Of a stretch of 64,000 nucleotides of DNA, positions 1 to 8,914 are shown in pieces. Origin of the DNA: Gammaproteobacteria bacterium (GTDB lineage Bacteria > Pseudomonadota > Gammaproteobacteria > Pseudomonadales > Azotimanducaceae); the NCBI GenBank assembly GCA_026708185.1, contig JAPOVK010000017.1, positions 330,708 to 394,707 of the forward strand, in the 5' to 3' direction. Within the stretch, counting starts at the first letter, position 1. Each line of letters begins with the position of its first letter. The translations under genes and the position numbers were made by a program. The notes below the pieces were generated by a model that saw only the letters and a program-made list of their open reading frames with translations, was not told the origin of the DNA and searched no databases.

Positions 1-1113
1 CTCGACCTGACCTTGGGCGCGCTCGATCTCGGCACGGGCTACACCTTGACCGCGCAAGCCTTGCTGACAGTGACCGCGGACGGCTTCCTGTGGACCAACC
101 TCGCGCAGACCCGATTGCCGGCCGCGCAACCGACCGGAGTCGCGCCGGATGGGCGCACAATCTACGCCGACCTCGACGACCTCGGCATCCTGAACCTCGT
201 CACCCTAGCCAACCACCGCGAGGGAAGCAGCCGGATCCTGACCGCGGCTCTCGCCAAGCGCTACGACATGGGTCTCGATTTCCAGGTGAGCTACGCCTGG
301 CAGGACGTCGAGACGGTGACCGAGGGGCTGTCGTCGCGCGGCATCTCCAATTGGCGCGGCATCGCGGATGCTGATCGGAACCGGCCGTCGCCTCGCACCT
401 CGCCTCACCAGGTGACCCACGCGGTCAAGCTCAACGTCGGCTACGAGCGCGACTTCGGCGCATTCCGTGCCCACGCCGACCTTTTCGCCCGTGCCTGGTC
501 AGGCGACCGCTTCACCTATACGTTCGACGTGGACCGCGGTAATGCGCTCTTCGGCCGTGCCGGCGCGGGCGAGAGCCCCTACGACAACAGCCCGCTCTAC
601 GTTCCCGCTCGGCCCAACGATGCCGCGGTCGTCTACGGCAGCGGGTTCGACCAGGCAGCCTTCTTCGCGTACCTCGATGACAATGATATCGACGCCGGGA
701 TCCATCGGCCCTATTCGGCGGATGCGGGCATGAACCAGGTCTGGGATCTGCGGCTGCGCCTTGAACTCCCCCGCCTGGGCTTGGGTTCCCGGATCGGCGA
801 CAGCCGGGCGAGCATCGTTCTCGACGTGGAGAACGTGCTGAACCTGCTGAACGACGAATGGGGCACCTATCACGCCGGGCCGCGCTTCGGCCAAGCCGCC
901 GTCGTCCGTGCGGACCTCGTCTCGGCGGCCGATGTCGCGGCGTTGGGCGTCGATGGCGCGCCGGCACTCACGGGCAATGCACCACGCACGGCCTGCCGGC
1001 AGCCGCGGGACTGCGTCTTCCGCTACAACCGGTTTCGGGCGATCGCCGCCGAGTTCCCGTCAGCCGCCCGGTCGGTCTATCGAATCCGGCTCGGATTCCG
1101 CTTCGAGATCTAG
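1..1113 (+). CDS. TonB-dependent receptor, C-terminal part (5' end outside window)
   Basis: The reading frame is open from the first base of the window and ends at TAG 1111-1113, so about 370 C-terminal residues are present and the plug domain is missing. Alternating polar/aromatic strands and the barrel-end segment DVENVLNLLNDEWGTYHAG, followed by a last strand ending FRFEI, are typical of the Oar-like/carboxypeptidase-regulatory-domain class of TonB-dependent receptors. Family knowledge: outer-membrane barrels that import large or chelated nutrients using TonB energy. The substrate cannot be told from this part. It converges on the metallophosphoesterase remnant with a 12-base gap. Confidence 0.8.
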   Translation, partial: LDLTLGALDLGTGYTLTAQALLTVTADGFLWTNLAQTRLPAAQPTGVAPDGRTIYADLDDLGILNLVTLANHREGSSRILTAALAKRYDMGLDFQVSYAWQDVETVTEGLSSRGISNWRGIADADRNRPSPRTSPHQVTHAVKLNVGYERDFGAFRAHADLFARAWSGDRFTYTFDVDRGNALFGRAGAGESPYDNSPLYVPARPNDAAVVYGSGFDQAAFFAYLDDNDIDAGIHRPYSADAGMNQVWDLRLRLELPRLGLGSRIGDSRASIVLDVENVLNLLNDEWGTYHAGPRFGQAAVVRADLVSAADVAALGVDGAPALTGNAPRTACRQPRDCVFRYNRFRAIAAEFPSAARSVYRIRLGFRFEI

Positions 1114-1125
1114 GGACGCGTCGTC

Positions 1126-1693
1126 TTAAGCGAGCTGGTGGATCACCGCTTCCCGCGTTTCGGTATCGAAGGTGGCGTAGGTACCCGTGCGCGCCGGCGG
1201 ACGCGGCTGCGCACAGGAGCCGGGATTGATGACGGTAACGCCACCTGCGCGATGCACCAAAGGCACGTGCGTATGACCGAAACAGACCATGTCGTACGGC
1301 ATCCGGGCGAAAGCCGCCAGACGCGGGCTGCCCGGCTGGATGTACTCGTCCTCGCCGAGGCCCGTATGAGGTCATGAGCACGCGCACGCCGCCGAAGTCG
1401 AACTCGCGCATGGGCGGCGCATCGGCGAGGAACGCCAAGGACTCCGCCGGGAAGGAGCGACGGCACTTCTCCAGGTAGTCGGGATTCCGCCCCCCGAACA
1501 GTACCGCCTCGTGGTTGCCCTGGATGCAGCGGACGCCGTGGTCGGCCAGCAGCGCCACGGTATCGGCGCAGAACTCGTACTCGCTCACCGCGTCGCCCGC
1601 ACAGAGGATTGCGTCGGCCGTCGACAACTCCGCCAACACGCGCGACAGCGCCTCGGCATCGGCGTGGATGTCGGAAACGATGCCGATGAGCAC
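1126..1693 (-). pseudogene. Metallophosphoesterase (YfcE/MJ0936-like), one-base frameshift
   Basis: From a probable GTG start at 1693 the protein begins VLIGIVSDIHAD and carries the family motifs in order: SDIH, CAGDAV and GNHE. After VRVLMT the frame is lost. Dropping one base near 1369 (an extra T in the minus-strand reading ACC-T-CAT) restores MTHTGLGEDEYIQPGSPR, then CFGHTHVP, VINPGSC and a stop at 1126-1128, giving a normal-length protein of about 188 residues. The metal-binding GHTH motif lies only in the second frame, so the gene as written cannot make an active enzyme. It is either a recent pseudogene or a single-base sequence error. The family hydrolyses phosphodiesters or phosphomonoesters with two metals. 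Confidence 0.8.
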
Positions 1694-1922
1694 GGCCAAA
1701 CGCCCTGAAAACCCGCGATAATCCAGCTTACCCGCCTTTGGGTCGCTACGCACACTTGGCCTGCGCCGAGTGGAGCATCCACGAGGCCGTCACCCAATCA
1801 GCCGACTTCAGGCGTATCATGGTCGAATGACGCTGGGCGTTCGGTCGATTCCGCCACGCCAAGCTGGATTCACGGTACCTCGTACGGTGAAGGGCTACGC
1901 AGACGGGTCGGAGGTTTGACTC

Positions 1923-2231
1923 ATGAAACGCTCTTGGGAGGAGGTCGAGACCGAGCTGTGGAAGCTACACTCGGCGGGCGAGATCGATCTTGACGCGCCC
2001 GCAGGCCGGGCTACTGATGGCGGCGAGAACGCCAACGATCGTGCGATCCGAGATGCAATCTGGCGCATCCAAGGGTTTGAAGGCAGGGGTCGCGACCGTA
2101 TCTGCGCGGAGTGCGGCAAGCGCTTCTGGGGACCGTGGATTGCCTATGTCCTGTGTTCCGCCAAGTGCAACGACGTTCAGAACAAGCGCCGCTTCGAGAT
2201 CATGCGTCGCTATCGGTGGTCTGCCTTCTAA
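1923..2231 (+). CDS. Small hypothetical protein with two Cys pairs
   Basis: A 102-residue protein with an ATG preceded by GGAGG about nine bases upstream. Its second half holds CAEC and, after about 18 residues, CSAKC, followed by a basic stretch (NKRRFEIMRRYR). This spacing suggests a small zinc-binding, possibly nucleic-acid-binding, fold. No family is recognised. Its stop codon lies directly against the surviving 3' part of a VapC-like gene in another frame, so it sits where the 5' half of vapC would have been. That position suggests it arrived by, or survived, a rearrangement. It may be expressed, but its role is unknown. Confidence 0.5.
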   Translation: MKRSWEEVETELWKLHSAGEIDLDAPAGRATDGGENANDRAIRDAIWRIQGFEGRGRDRICAECGKRFWGPWIAYVLCSAKCNDVQNKRRFEIMRRYRWSAF

Positions 2232-2466
2232 GCGAGCACTGGGCAAGCTGACTGCTCCGACCGACCTTGAGCCAGGTATCGCCCGCCAGGGCTTCTCGGC
2301 ACTGCCCATCACCTTCCATCATGCGGAAGTGGCCGGTGCTCTGCCACGGCATCACGCGGACCCGTTTGACCGGATGCTGATTGCCCAAGCGCAGTCCGAG
2401 GCACTTACGCTCGTCACGCGGAACAACCGAATGGGGTTGTACGGTGTGACCATGATCGAAGCCTGA
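2227..2466 (+). pseudogene. VapC-like PIN toxin, 3' fragment
   Basis: Reading in the frame that ends at TGA 2464-2466 gives SKRALGKLTAP, then LPITFHHAEVAGALP, HHADPFDRMLIAQAQ and LTLVTRN, ending YGVTMIEA. This is the characteristic C-terminal half of VapC-type PIN ribonucleases (DPFDRMLIAQA contains a conserved acidic residue). The N-terminal half with the first catalytic Asp (DTN/DTH) and its own start codon is absent, and upstream sequence is occupied by an unrelated small gene in another frame. The fragment is therefore inactive debris of a type II toxin-antitoxin module. It lies 44 bases from the 3' end of a tRNA-Leu gene, a common neighbourhood for integration. Confidence 0.75.
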
Positions 2467-2510
2467 TGGGTGTACTCAGGAGACCGTGCGGCTTGTCGAA
2501 ACTACAGGAG

Positions 2511-2597
2511 TGGTGCTCAGGGAGGGAGTCGAACCCTCACGCCACTAAGGACACTGGAACCTAAATCCAGCCCGTCTACCGATTCCGGCACCTGAGC
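2511..2597 (-). tRNA. tRNA-Leu (anticodon UAG)
   Basis: The minus strand folds as a class II tRNA. The acceptor arm is GCTCAGG/CCTGAGC, the anticodon stem is CTGGA/TCCAG with loop TTTAGGT (anticodon UAG, plus-strand 2561-2563), there is a long variable arm, and the T arm is GAGGG-TTCGACT-CCCTC. The CCA end is encoded (2511-2513). It is 87 bases including CCA, and reads CUA/CUG-type leucine codons. Confidence 0.95.
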
Positions 2598-2756
2598 GAG
2601 GGTCCAAGAGCTTAACAGGACGTCGCTAGGCCCGTCGTGGTGGCGACGTGATCGAGAGCTCCGTGCTAGGCGTTCTCACCCGCCGAACCTCCGGAGACCC
2701 GGCCAAGTGCTAGGATTCCGACGCGCTCCTTACAACGTCAAGCAGAGGAGAGAGCC

Positions 2757-3028
2757 ATGCCTCGAACTATCAAAGGCGCGCGTGTTTGGTCGGTTGCGGA
2801 AGCCAAGGCGCACCTCTCGACGATTCTCCGTCTGGCCGAGTCGGATGGGCCTCAGTGATTGGATTGCGCCGATCATGCGTGGTTTTGCCGTTGAGGGTCT
2901 GGCTTGCACAACGCCGCGACCGCAAGCCCCTGGGTCAGTGGCTAGTCCAAAACGCACCTAGCAGTGCGCCAATCCCGACGGCGGACCGCGAGGAGTCGAG
3001 CGCGGAGATTCCATTCGTCAACGGTTGA
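2757..3028 (+). pseudogene. Phd/YefM-like antitoxin, one-base frameshift
   Basis: ATG 2757 follows a good ribosome site (GAGGAGAGAG). The first 33 codons read MPRTIKGARVWSVAEAKAHL...ESDGPQ, the N-terminal DNA-binding part of Phd/YefM antitoxins (WSVAEAKA...GPQ), then hit TGA at 2856. Using G2855 twice, as if one G were missing, restores VIGLRRSCVVLPLRVW, RKPLGQWLVQNAP and a tail ending REESSAEIPFVNG before TGA 3026-3028. That gives about 90 residues, the normal antitoxin length and ending. No PIN toxin follows; the next gene is a tRNA. The antitoxin is thus orphaned and, as written, cut to its N-terminal third. Confidence 0.75.
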
Positions 3029-3102
3029 CGAAGGTTGGAGGTGCCGAGCCGACTGATGCCGCCAGCCACACCGTCCGCCGGAATCCGCAGGACCGCGCGG
3101 CG

Positions 3103-3108
3103 TATACT
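3103..3108 (+). promoter_or_regulatory. -10 element of tRNA-Leu promoter
   Basis: TATACT lies 11 bases before the mature tRNA 5' end and is followed by a GC-rich discriminator (CGCGCC). Such discriminators are typical of stringently controlled stable-RNA promoters. No good -35 box is visible at the expected distance. Confidence 0.5.
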
Positions 3109-3118
3109 CGCGCCGTCA

Positions 3119-3204
3119 GCCCGGGTGGTGAAACTGGTAGACACAGGGGACTTAAAATCCCCCGGGAGAACCCCGTGCCGGTTCAAATCCGGCCCCGGGC
3201 ACCA
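3119..3204 (+). tRNA. tRNA-Leu (anticodon UAA)
   Basis: Class II tRNA with acceptor GCCCGGG/CCCGGGC, anticodon stem GGGGA/TCCCC, loop CTTAAAA (anticodon UAA at 3153-3155), variable arm CGGGAGAACCCCG, T arm GCCGG-TTCAAAT-CCGGC and encoded CCA (3202-3204). It reads UUA/UUG. It lies 44 bases from the convergent end of the binding-protein gene. Confidence 0.95.
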
Positions 3205-3247
3205 TACGCGGACGGATGCTGCGGCCAAGGCCCTCAACAGCCGTAAA

Positions 3248-4339
3248 TCAGCGCAACAGCCACGATCCGAACCGCTCGTTCATGTCCTCGCCGTTGTCGG
3301 CCCACCACGACCAGTCGCTGCGCAGCGCAAGCTTGGTGTTCTCGGGCGCGGTGGGCATATGGCCAGCCATGGCGATGCCGGTGGCAAGGTGGCTTGAGAC
3401 TAGCGCTTCCGCGGAGCGGCGCGAGGGGCTGTAGGCGATGTAGCGGCTGACGGCGGCCATCGAAGCGGGCCGGGATGCGTACGCGAGGAGTCGATGCGCC
3501 GCCGCCCCGTTGCCGGATCCGGACACGATGGCGAGGTTGCTGATCTCGAGCACCTGGCCGTGCCAGACGATCGTGAACGGCTGGTCCTCGAGGACCTGGG
3601 CGTTGAATATCCTGCCGTTGTAGGCGGTGGTCATGGCCACTTCGCCGTCGGCGAGCATCTGTGGCGGCTGCGCGCCCGCATCCCACCACACGACTTGGTC
3701 CTTGATGGTGTCGAGCTTGGCGAAGGCCCGGTCGACGCCTTCCGGCGTGTCGAGTGCCGCGTAGACCTCCGCGGCCGGGACGCCGTCGGCCATGAGGGCG
3801 AACTCGAGATTCGCGAGTGGTGTGCGGCGCATGCCGCGCCGTCCGGGGAACCGCTCGAGGTCGAAAAAGTCCTGGATGGTGCGGGGGACGTCGCCCGTCG
3901 TCCGCTCGTGGTTGTAGGCGACGATGGTGGAGAAGAACAGCATCCCGATGCCGCATTCGCTGATCAAGCCGGAATGGAAGTCGTCCTCGGGCGCCGAACC
4001 GTCCGTGCCCGGCGCCAGCAGCGAGACGGTGAGCGGCTCGAAGAGACCTTCGTCGCAACCCCGGACCAGATCGGGAAACTGGATGTCGACGACGTCCCAG
4101 TAGACGTTGCCCGCTTCCACTTGCGAGCGGATCTGCGACAGGCCGCCGCTGTAGTCGTCGAGGGTGACCTCGATACCGGTGTCGGTGGCAAACGGCTTGA
4201 GATAGGCCTCCTCGCAGGCGTCAGCGTACGAGCCGCCCCACGAGACAACCGTCACGGACTCGGCCGAAGAGGTGGGTCCGATAGCAACCAGCGCGGTGAG
4301 CAGGCCGCTGGCGATCGCCTTGACCGAAGTGGCGCGCAT
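3248..4339 (-). CDS. ABC transporter periplasmic substrate-binding protein, PotD/spermidine-putrescine type
   Basis: A 363-residue protein. ATG 4339 is preceded by GGGAGA seven bases upstream and begins MRATSVKAIASGLLTALVAI, a signal peptide ending near SSAES. Mature features fit family 1 solute-binding proteins of the polyamine type: VVSWGGSYADACEEAYLKPF at the N terminus, then DVVDIQFPDL, the hinge segment TIVAYNHER and VVWWDAGAQPPQML. The role would be periplasmic capture of a polyamine or similar amine for an inner-membrane ABC importer. No permease or ATPase gene is present on either side, so it is an orphan or works with a transporter encoded elsewhere. Ligand identity cannot be read from sequence. 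Confidence 0.85.
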   Translation of the reverse strand: MRATSVKAIASGLLTALVAIGPTSSAESVTVVSWGGSYADACEEAYLKPFATDTGIEVTLDDYSGGLSQIRSQVEAGNVYWDVVDIQFPDLVRGCDEGLFEPLTVSLLAPGTDGSAPEDDFHSGLISECGIGMLFFSTIVAYNHERTTGDVPRTIQDFFDLERFPGRRGMRRTPLANLEFALMADGVPAAEVYAALDTPEGVDRAFAKLDTIKDQVVWWDAGAQPPQMLADGEVAMTTAYNGRIFNAQVLEDQPFTIVWHGQVLEISNLAIVSGSGNGAAAHRLLAYASRPASMAAVSRYIAYSPSRRSAEALVSSHLATGIAMAGHMPTAPENTKLALRSDWSWWADNGEDMNERFGSWLLR

Positions 4340-4473
4340 GTTCGTTCTCCCTGTGCCGAATTGCCGTGGACTTGACGACAGCACGGCCGCCCGGCATTTT
4401 GCCAGCATGGCGAATGGTTTGGCTTGACGCCACTGCGGGATATCGCCGAGGAGGAGCGACGGCACCATCACCC

Positions 4474-5301
4474 ATGAGAGTTCTTGCGGCTATCGCCTTT
4501 TCCGTGGCGCTCTATGTCCCGGCGTCGTCTCAAGAGCCGGGCATCTACCTGAGCATGGAAGGTCGCCTCATGGAGTCGGGCCTGCGGTTCAGTCCCGGCG
4601 GCGAGACCCGGTACCGGGTCAGCGACTACATGCAGCAGCTATGGATGGCCGCGACCGCTCAGACCTTGGCGGCCAGGGGCGAGGCAGCAGGTTGTTCCTC
4701 CCTGGGCTGGGGGGAGGAGGAGGCGCGTTTCGATTGCCCCTTGGGCCACGACGACTACATCTTCACGTTCACCTACGATCCTTGGGAAGGCGCCTCGGTT
4801 TTGAGGGTCTACGACGCAGGCACCGAAGCGTACATCGGACCCGATCAGGTCGAGGATTTGATCTGGGAACTGCCCGGTGCGGACGATCAGGAAGCCCTCG
4901 ATCGCGCGGAGATCGACCACATCGCGGTCACGGTGGACATGAAAGCCGTGTTCAGAAGCGGCAGGTCCAGATCGCTCCAAGCCTTAGGTACGGCGGACTC
5001 GGTCAACGACACGATCGACTACGCCGGCCGGACACTGGGCGACCTGCTCAAACAGGTCGGCAGGGGCATCGGCTCCCGCCTTGACACGCTCGAAGTGCGA
5101 CTGACCTGCCGGATCGAGCTCAAGGACGGGCAAGTCTTCGAACATCGCTACGCCATGCCGCCAGCCGACCCAGAAACCCTGTTCACCGACATATGGCCAA
5201 GCCACGTATCCGAGGCTAGGTGGACACTTTCAAGCCAATACGAGGCAAGGCAGCTCAAGGCGCTGCAGATGTTCAGACGACAGGCCAGGCCAGGTGGCTA
5301 G
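4474..5301 (+). CDS. Secreted hypothetical protein
   Basis: Starting at ATG 4474, the protein (275 residues) opens with a signal peptide MRVLAAIAFSVALYVPASSQ, which supports this start over longer in-frame options. The mature part is acidic and about 255 residues long, with paired Cys (CSSLGWGEEEARFDC near residues 65-79) that could form a disulfide, and no recognised domain. It is divergent from the binding-protein gene across 134 bases, and its last four bases overlap the stop of convergent hyuB. Location is likely periplasmic; function is unknown. Confidence 0.6.
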   Translation: MRVLAAIAFSVALYVPASSQEPGIYLSMEGRLMESGLRFSPGGETRYRVSDYMQQLWMAATAQTLAARGEAAGCSSLGWGEEEARFDCPLGHDDYIFTFTYDPWEGASVLRVYDAGTEAYIGPDQVEDLIWELPGADDQEALDRAEIDHIAVTVDMKAVFRSGRSRSLQALGTADSVNDTIDYAGRTLGDLLKQVGRGIGSRLDTLEVRLTCRIELKDGQVFEHRYAMPPADPETLFTDIWPSHVSEARWTLSSQYEARQLKALQMFRRQARPGG

Positions 5302-6902
5302 ACCAATCCGGCATCGGCGTCCTCGGCGCTCAACGCCGAGTCGCGCTCTCCCCGGGGGCCGATACCCCCGCCGCCCGGCGTCTCCATCACGAGCGTCGCC
5401 CCGGCCGGCACCACGTCCTGCCCTTTCCCGCGCAGTTCCGGTCCGTCCTTGATGTAGACCCGTCCGGCTGCTCCCGCACCGCCGTCGCGCCGTCCGCGTG
5501 CTGGGTGCTTGATCCGGTCGAACATCTTGGAAATCACGAACGGCGCGCCTTCGGCATGCTCGATCTCGATGACTTGGCCCAAGCCACCGCGATACTGCCC
5601 TGCCCCGCCCGACCCCGGCAGGTATTCGCGTCGGCGGATGACGAGCGGCGCGGTCACTTCGTTGACTTCCGTCGGCGTGGTCCGGACCCCGGAAGGAAAC
5701 GCGGTGGTGGACAGGCCATCCTTGGTGGCACGCGCGCCGGTGCCGCCGTTGAAGATCGGGTTGATGACAAACGGCGCGCTCGAGAAGTTGCCCGTCGCCG
5801 CCGGCACGGAACGCAGCACGGGGTTCCAGATGCACGACGCGCCTTCGGCTGGCGCGACGCCTGGCACGACCTGGTCCAGGCAGCCGAGGACCACGTCCGG
5901 GAGCATCTGGCCGAGGGCGTGGCGCGCGGAAACCGCAGCGGGCGGCTGTGCATTCAGGATGCAACCGACCGGCGCCCGCACCGTCACCGGGCCTAAGGAC
6001 CCCGCATTGTTGGGAATATCGTTGCCCACGACGACGCGCACGCCGAACGACGCGTACGCCTCGGTGTAGTTCGACGGCACGTTGATGCCGAAGGCAGAGA
6101 GGCCCGACGTGCCCGCGAAGTCGACGTCGATCGTGTCGCCGGCAACCGTCAAGGCGCAGGCGATATGTACCGGCATGTCGTAGCCGTCCACATCCATCGT
6201 GTAGCGGTAGACTCCGTCCGGCAGCGCACGGATCTCCTCCGCCATCGCCTGGCGCGACGTCTCGACGATCCACCGTCCGACCCGGTCGATGTCGGGAAGG
6301 TCGAACTCGCGCATCATCGCGAGCAGTTGCTCGCCGCCGCCACGGTTGCAGGCTGTGAGCGAGTAGAGATCGCCCTCGGCAACGACGGGGTCACGGACGT
6401 TGTCCGCGATGATCCGCATCAGGCTCTCGTTACGCACGCCGCCGTCGAAGAGTTTCATGATCGGGATGCGTAGGCCCTCCTCGTAGAGGTCGCCCGCATC
6501 CGGGCCGAAACCGCGACCGCCGACGTCGGCGATGTGGCTGGTCGCAGCGAAGAGCCCCACCGGGTCGTCCCGCCTGAACACCGGCGTCACGGCGGTGAAA
6601 TCGTTGAGGTGGCCGGTACCGTCCCACGGGTCGTTGGTGATCAGCACGTCGCCCGGTGCCAGGCTGGCGAGTGGATACGCGTTGAGGAACCTGCCGACGG
6701 CCGCCGCCATCGCATTGACATGGCCCGGCGTCCCCGTGACCGCCTGCGCCAGCATCTCACCGCGCGTGTCGAAGACGCCTGCGGACAGGTCGCCCGCTTC
6801 CCGGACCACGGTGGAGAACGCTGTTCGCATCAGCGTCTGCGCCTGCTCCTCGACGATGGCCAAGAGGCGGTTCCAGACCAATTGGTCGCGGATGTCGCTC
6901 AC
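5298..6902 (-). CDS. hyuB: Hydantoinase B / 5-oxoprolinase-type subunit B
   Basis: A 534-residue protein of the hydantoinase B/oxoprolinase family. It has the conserved opening QLVWNRLLAIVEEQAQTLMRTAFS, TRGEMLAQAVTGTPGHVNAM, ITNDPWDGTGHLNDFTAV and a glycine-rich C-terminal region (GGAGQYRGG, GGGIGPRGE). Length is normal. With HyuA it forms the ATP-dependent enzyme type that opens hydantoin, 5-oxoproline or related rings, or carboxylates ketones; the substrate is not determined by sequence alone. It overlaps hyuA by four bases (ATGA), implying translational coupling and a joint complex in the cytoplasm. Confidence 0.92.
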   Translation of the reverse strand: MSDIRDQLVWNRLLAIVEEQAQTLMRTAFSTVVREAGDLSAGVFDTRGEMLAQAVTGTPGHVNAMAAAVGRFLNAYPLASLAPGDVLITNDPWDGTGHLNDFTAVTPVFRRDDPVGLFAATSHIADVGGRGFGPDAGDLYEEGLRIPIMKLFDGGVRNESLMRIIADNVRDPVVAEGDLYSLTACNRGGGEQLLAMMREFDLPDIDRVGRWIVETSRQAMAEEIRALPDGVYRYTMDVDGYDMPVHIACALTVAGDTIDVDFAGTSGLSAFGINVPSNYTEAYASFGVRVVVGNDIPNNAGSLGPVTVRAPVGCILNAQPPAAVSARHALGQMLPDVVLGCLDQVVPGVAPAEGASCIWNPVLRSVPAATGNFSSAPFVINPIFNGGTGARATKDGLSTTAFPSGVRTTPTEVNEVTAPLVIRRREYLPGSGGAGQYRGGLGQVIEIEHAEGAPFVISKMFDRIKHPARGRRDGGAGAAGRVYIKDGPELRGKGQDVVPAGATLVMETPGGGGIGPRGERDSALSAEDADAGLV

Positions 6903-8914
6903 GTTGTCCTCCCGAGCCAGATGTTGCCAGCCTCGTCCAGGCGCGCGGAAAAACCTTGCGGAACAACCGTGGACGTCTGGTCCTCGATGATTGTCGACGG
7001 TCCGTCGATCCGGTCCCCCGCGCGCAACGCCGAACGGAGGATGCGCCCAGACATCGCGTCCTGGGCGACCGCCGCATCCAGCTTGATCGCCGGTACGTGC
7101 GGCTCCTCCCCGCGCAAGGTCAATGTCCAGCTCAGCACTTCGACGTCCAAGCGTGGAATCAGGCGCCCATAGAGTTGCTCGTAGGCAGCGTCGAAGGCAT
7201 CGCGCATGTTCTCCGTGGTTGGATCGGCGGGGACGTCGACAGCGATTTCATAGCCTTGGCCGAGATAGCGCATGTAGGCGCGCCGCAGTTCCGTGAGCCG
7301 ACCCGGGGCGATGGCATCGACGATTTCGTGCGCTTCCCGGCGCATGTCGGCCATCACCGCGTCGACCAAGCCCGGATCGAACTCGGACAGGCGAAGGTAG
7401 CGGCTCCGGACCACTTCGAACGCGACAGGCGCCGCCAAAAAGCCCATTGCAGATCCGACGCCGGCGGAAGGCGGTACGAGCACAGCGTCGAGCCCAAGCT
7501 TCTCAGCGATCCGTGCCGCGTGGATGGGTGCGGCACCGCCGAAGGCGATCAACGTTCTCCCGGCGGCGTCCTTGCCCCATTCGGCGGCGTGCGCACGAGT
7601 CGCCGAGGCCATGTTCTCGTCAACGACCTCGGCCACCGCCGCCGCCGCGTCGGCGATCGGGCAGTCGCGCCCGCGCCAGGGTTCCCCGACGCCGTGTTGC
7701 AGCGCCCGCGCGGCCGCTTGCGTATCGAGGGTCATCGTCCCGCCGGCGAAGCGGGCTGGATCAAGACGACCGAGGATGACATCGGCGTCCGTGACCGTCG
7801 CGCCATCCCCGCCGCGTCCGTAGCACGCCGGTCCCGGTTCGGAGCCTGCGCTCTGCGGACCGACGGCGATGCGCCCGAGCTTGTCGACGCTGGCGATGGA
7901 TCCCCCGCCGGCGCCGATCTCCACCATCTCGATCACGGGGATGCGCACCGGCAAGCCGCTGCCTTTCTTGAAACGATAGCTGCGATCCACCTCGAAGGCG
8001 CGAGAGTACTGCGGCGTGCCGTCGTCGATCAGGCAGATCTTCGCCGTCGTACCGCCCATGTCCAGCGAGACCACACGGTCCAGGCTCAATTCTGTCGCCA
8101 TCTGCGCGGCGAGTATGGCGCCGCCAGCCGGACCCGACTCCACTAGGCGAATCGGAAACTCACGGGCCGCGTTCAGCGACGTCAGACCACCGCCGGAGGT
8201 CATCATCAGGAAAGGGCACTCGACCCCCATTCCCTCGAGGCGTTCATTGAGGTCCGCCAGGTAGCGGGACATCAGCGGTTTGACGTAGGCGTTGGCGCAA
8301 GCCGTCGAGAACCGCTCGAACTCGCGAATCTCGGGACACACCGCGCTTGCCAAGGTGACGGCAACATCCGGCAACTCGCGGCCAAGAACACTTGCCACCG
8401 TCTCCTCGTGGGCCGGGTTGGCGTAGCCGTGGAGGAAACCCACGGCGACGCTCTCGATGGCGTCGGCGGCGAGGCGAGGAACCAGGGCTTCGACGTCCCC
8501 GGCCTCGAGCGGCGTCAACACGTCACCCGCCGCATTCATGCGCTCCGCTACTGTCAGCCGCCATCGGCGAGGCACCAACGGCCGAGGCCGGTCGATGTTC
8601 ACATCGTACTGTTCGAAGCGGTTCTCGAAGGCCATCTCGATCACATCGCGGTGGCCTTCGGTGGTAACCAGGGCAGTCCGCGCACCGCGGCGCTCGATCA
8701 GGGCATTGGTGGCCAGGGTGGTACCGTGCAGGACGACGCCGACGTCCGTAGCCTTGGTCCCGGCGCGGGCAAGGACGTCCTGCAAGCCGTGCACCACGCC
8801 GGCCGCCGGTTCGGCGTGTGTGGTGAGTACCTTGGTCGTGACCGTACGACCGCCGGTCTCGAGCACCACGTCGGTGAACGTGCCGCCGATGTCTACCGCG
8901 ACGCGGTCAGCCAC
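6899..8914 (-). CDS. hyuA: Hydantoinase A / 5-oxoprolinase-type subunit A
   Basis: A 671-residue ASKHA-fold subunit. The N-terminal phosphate-binding motif VAVDIGGTFTDVV, the segment LHGTTLATNALIERRGARTALVTTEG and the second nucleotide loop SLDMGGTTAKICLID are intact, followed by GGGSIAS and the C-terminal domain ending LSWTLTLRGEEP. ATP is used to activate the amide or carbonyl substrate. It is first in the pair with hyuB; its 3' end overlaps hyuB by four bases and its 5' end overlaps the upstream CHY zinc-finger gene by eight, so CHY-hyuA-hyuB can be one transcript. Confidence 0.93.
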   Translation of the reverse strand: MADRVAVDIGGTFTDVVLETGGRTVTTKVLTTHAEPAAGVVHGLQDVLARAGTKATDVGVVLHGTTLATNALIERRGARTALVTTEGHRDVIEMAFENRFEQYDVNIDRPRPLVPRRWRLTVAERMNAAGDVLTPLEAGDVEALVPRLAADAIESVAVGFLHGYANPAHEETVASVLGRELPDVAVTLASAVCPEIREFERFSTACANAYVKPLMSRYLADLNERLEGMGVECPFLMMTSGGGLTSLNAAREFPIRLVESGPAGGAILAAQMATELSLDRVVSLDMGGTTAKICLIDDGTPQYSRAFEVDRSYRFKKGSGLPVRIPVIEMVEIGAGGGSIASVDKLGRIAVGPQSAGSEPGPACYGRGGDGATVTDADVILGRLDPARFAGGTMTLDTQAAARALQHGVGEPWRGRDCPIADAAAAVAEVVDENMASATRAHAAEWGKDAAGRTLIAFGGAAPIHAARIAEKLGLDAVLVPPSAGVGSAMGFLAAPVAFEVVRSRYLRLSEFDPGLVDAVMADMRREAHEIVDAIAPGRLTELRRAYMRYLGQGYEIAVDVPADPTTENMRDAFDAAYEQLYGRLIPRLDVEVLSWTLTLRGEEPHVPAIKLDAAVAQDAMSGRILRSALRAGDRIDGPSTIIEDQTSTVVPQGFSARLDEAGNIWLGRTT

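Noticed and set aside
3035..3397. A 120-residue plus-strand frame running through tRNA-Leu
   Set aside because: It overlaps a tRNA and the antisense of the binding-protein gene, and has no protein features.
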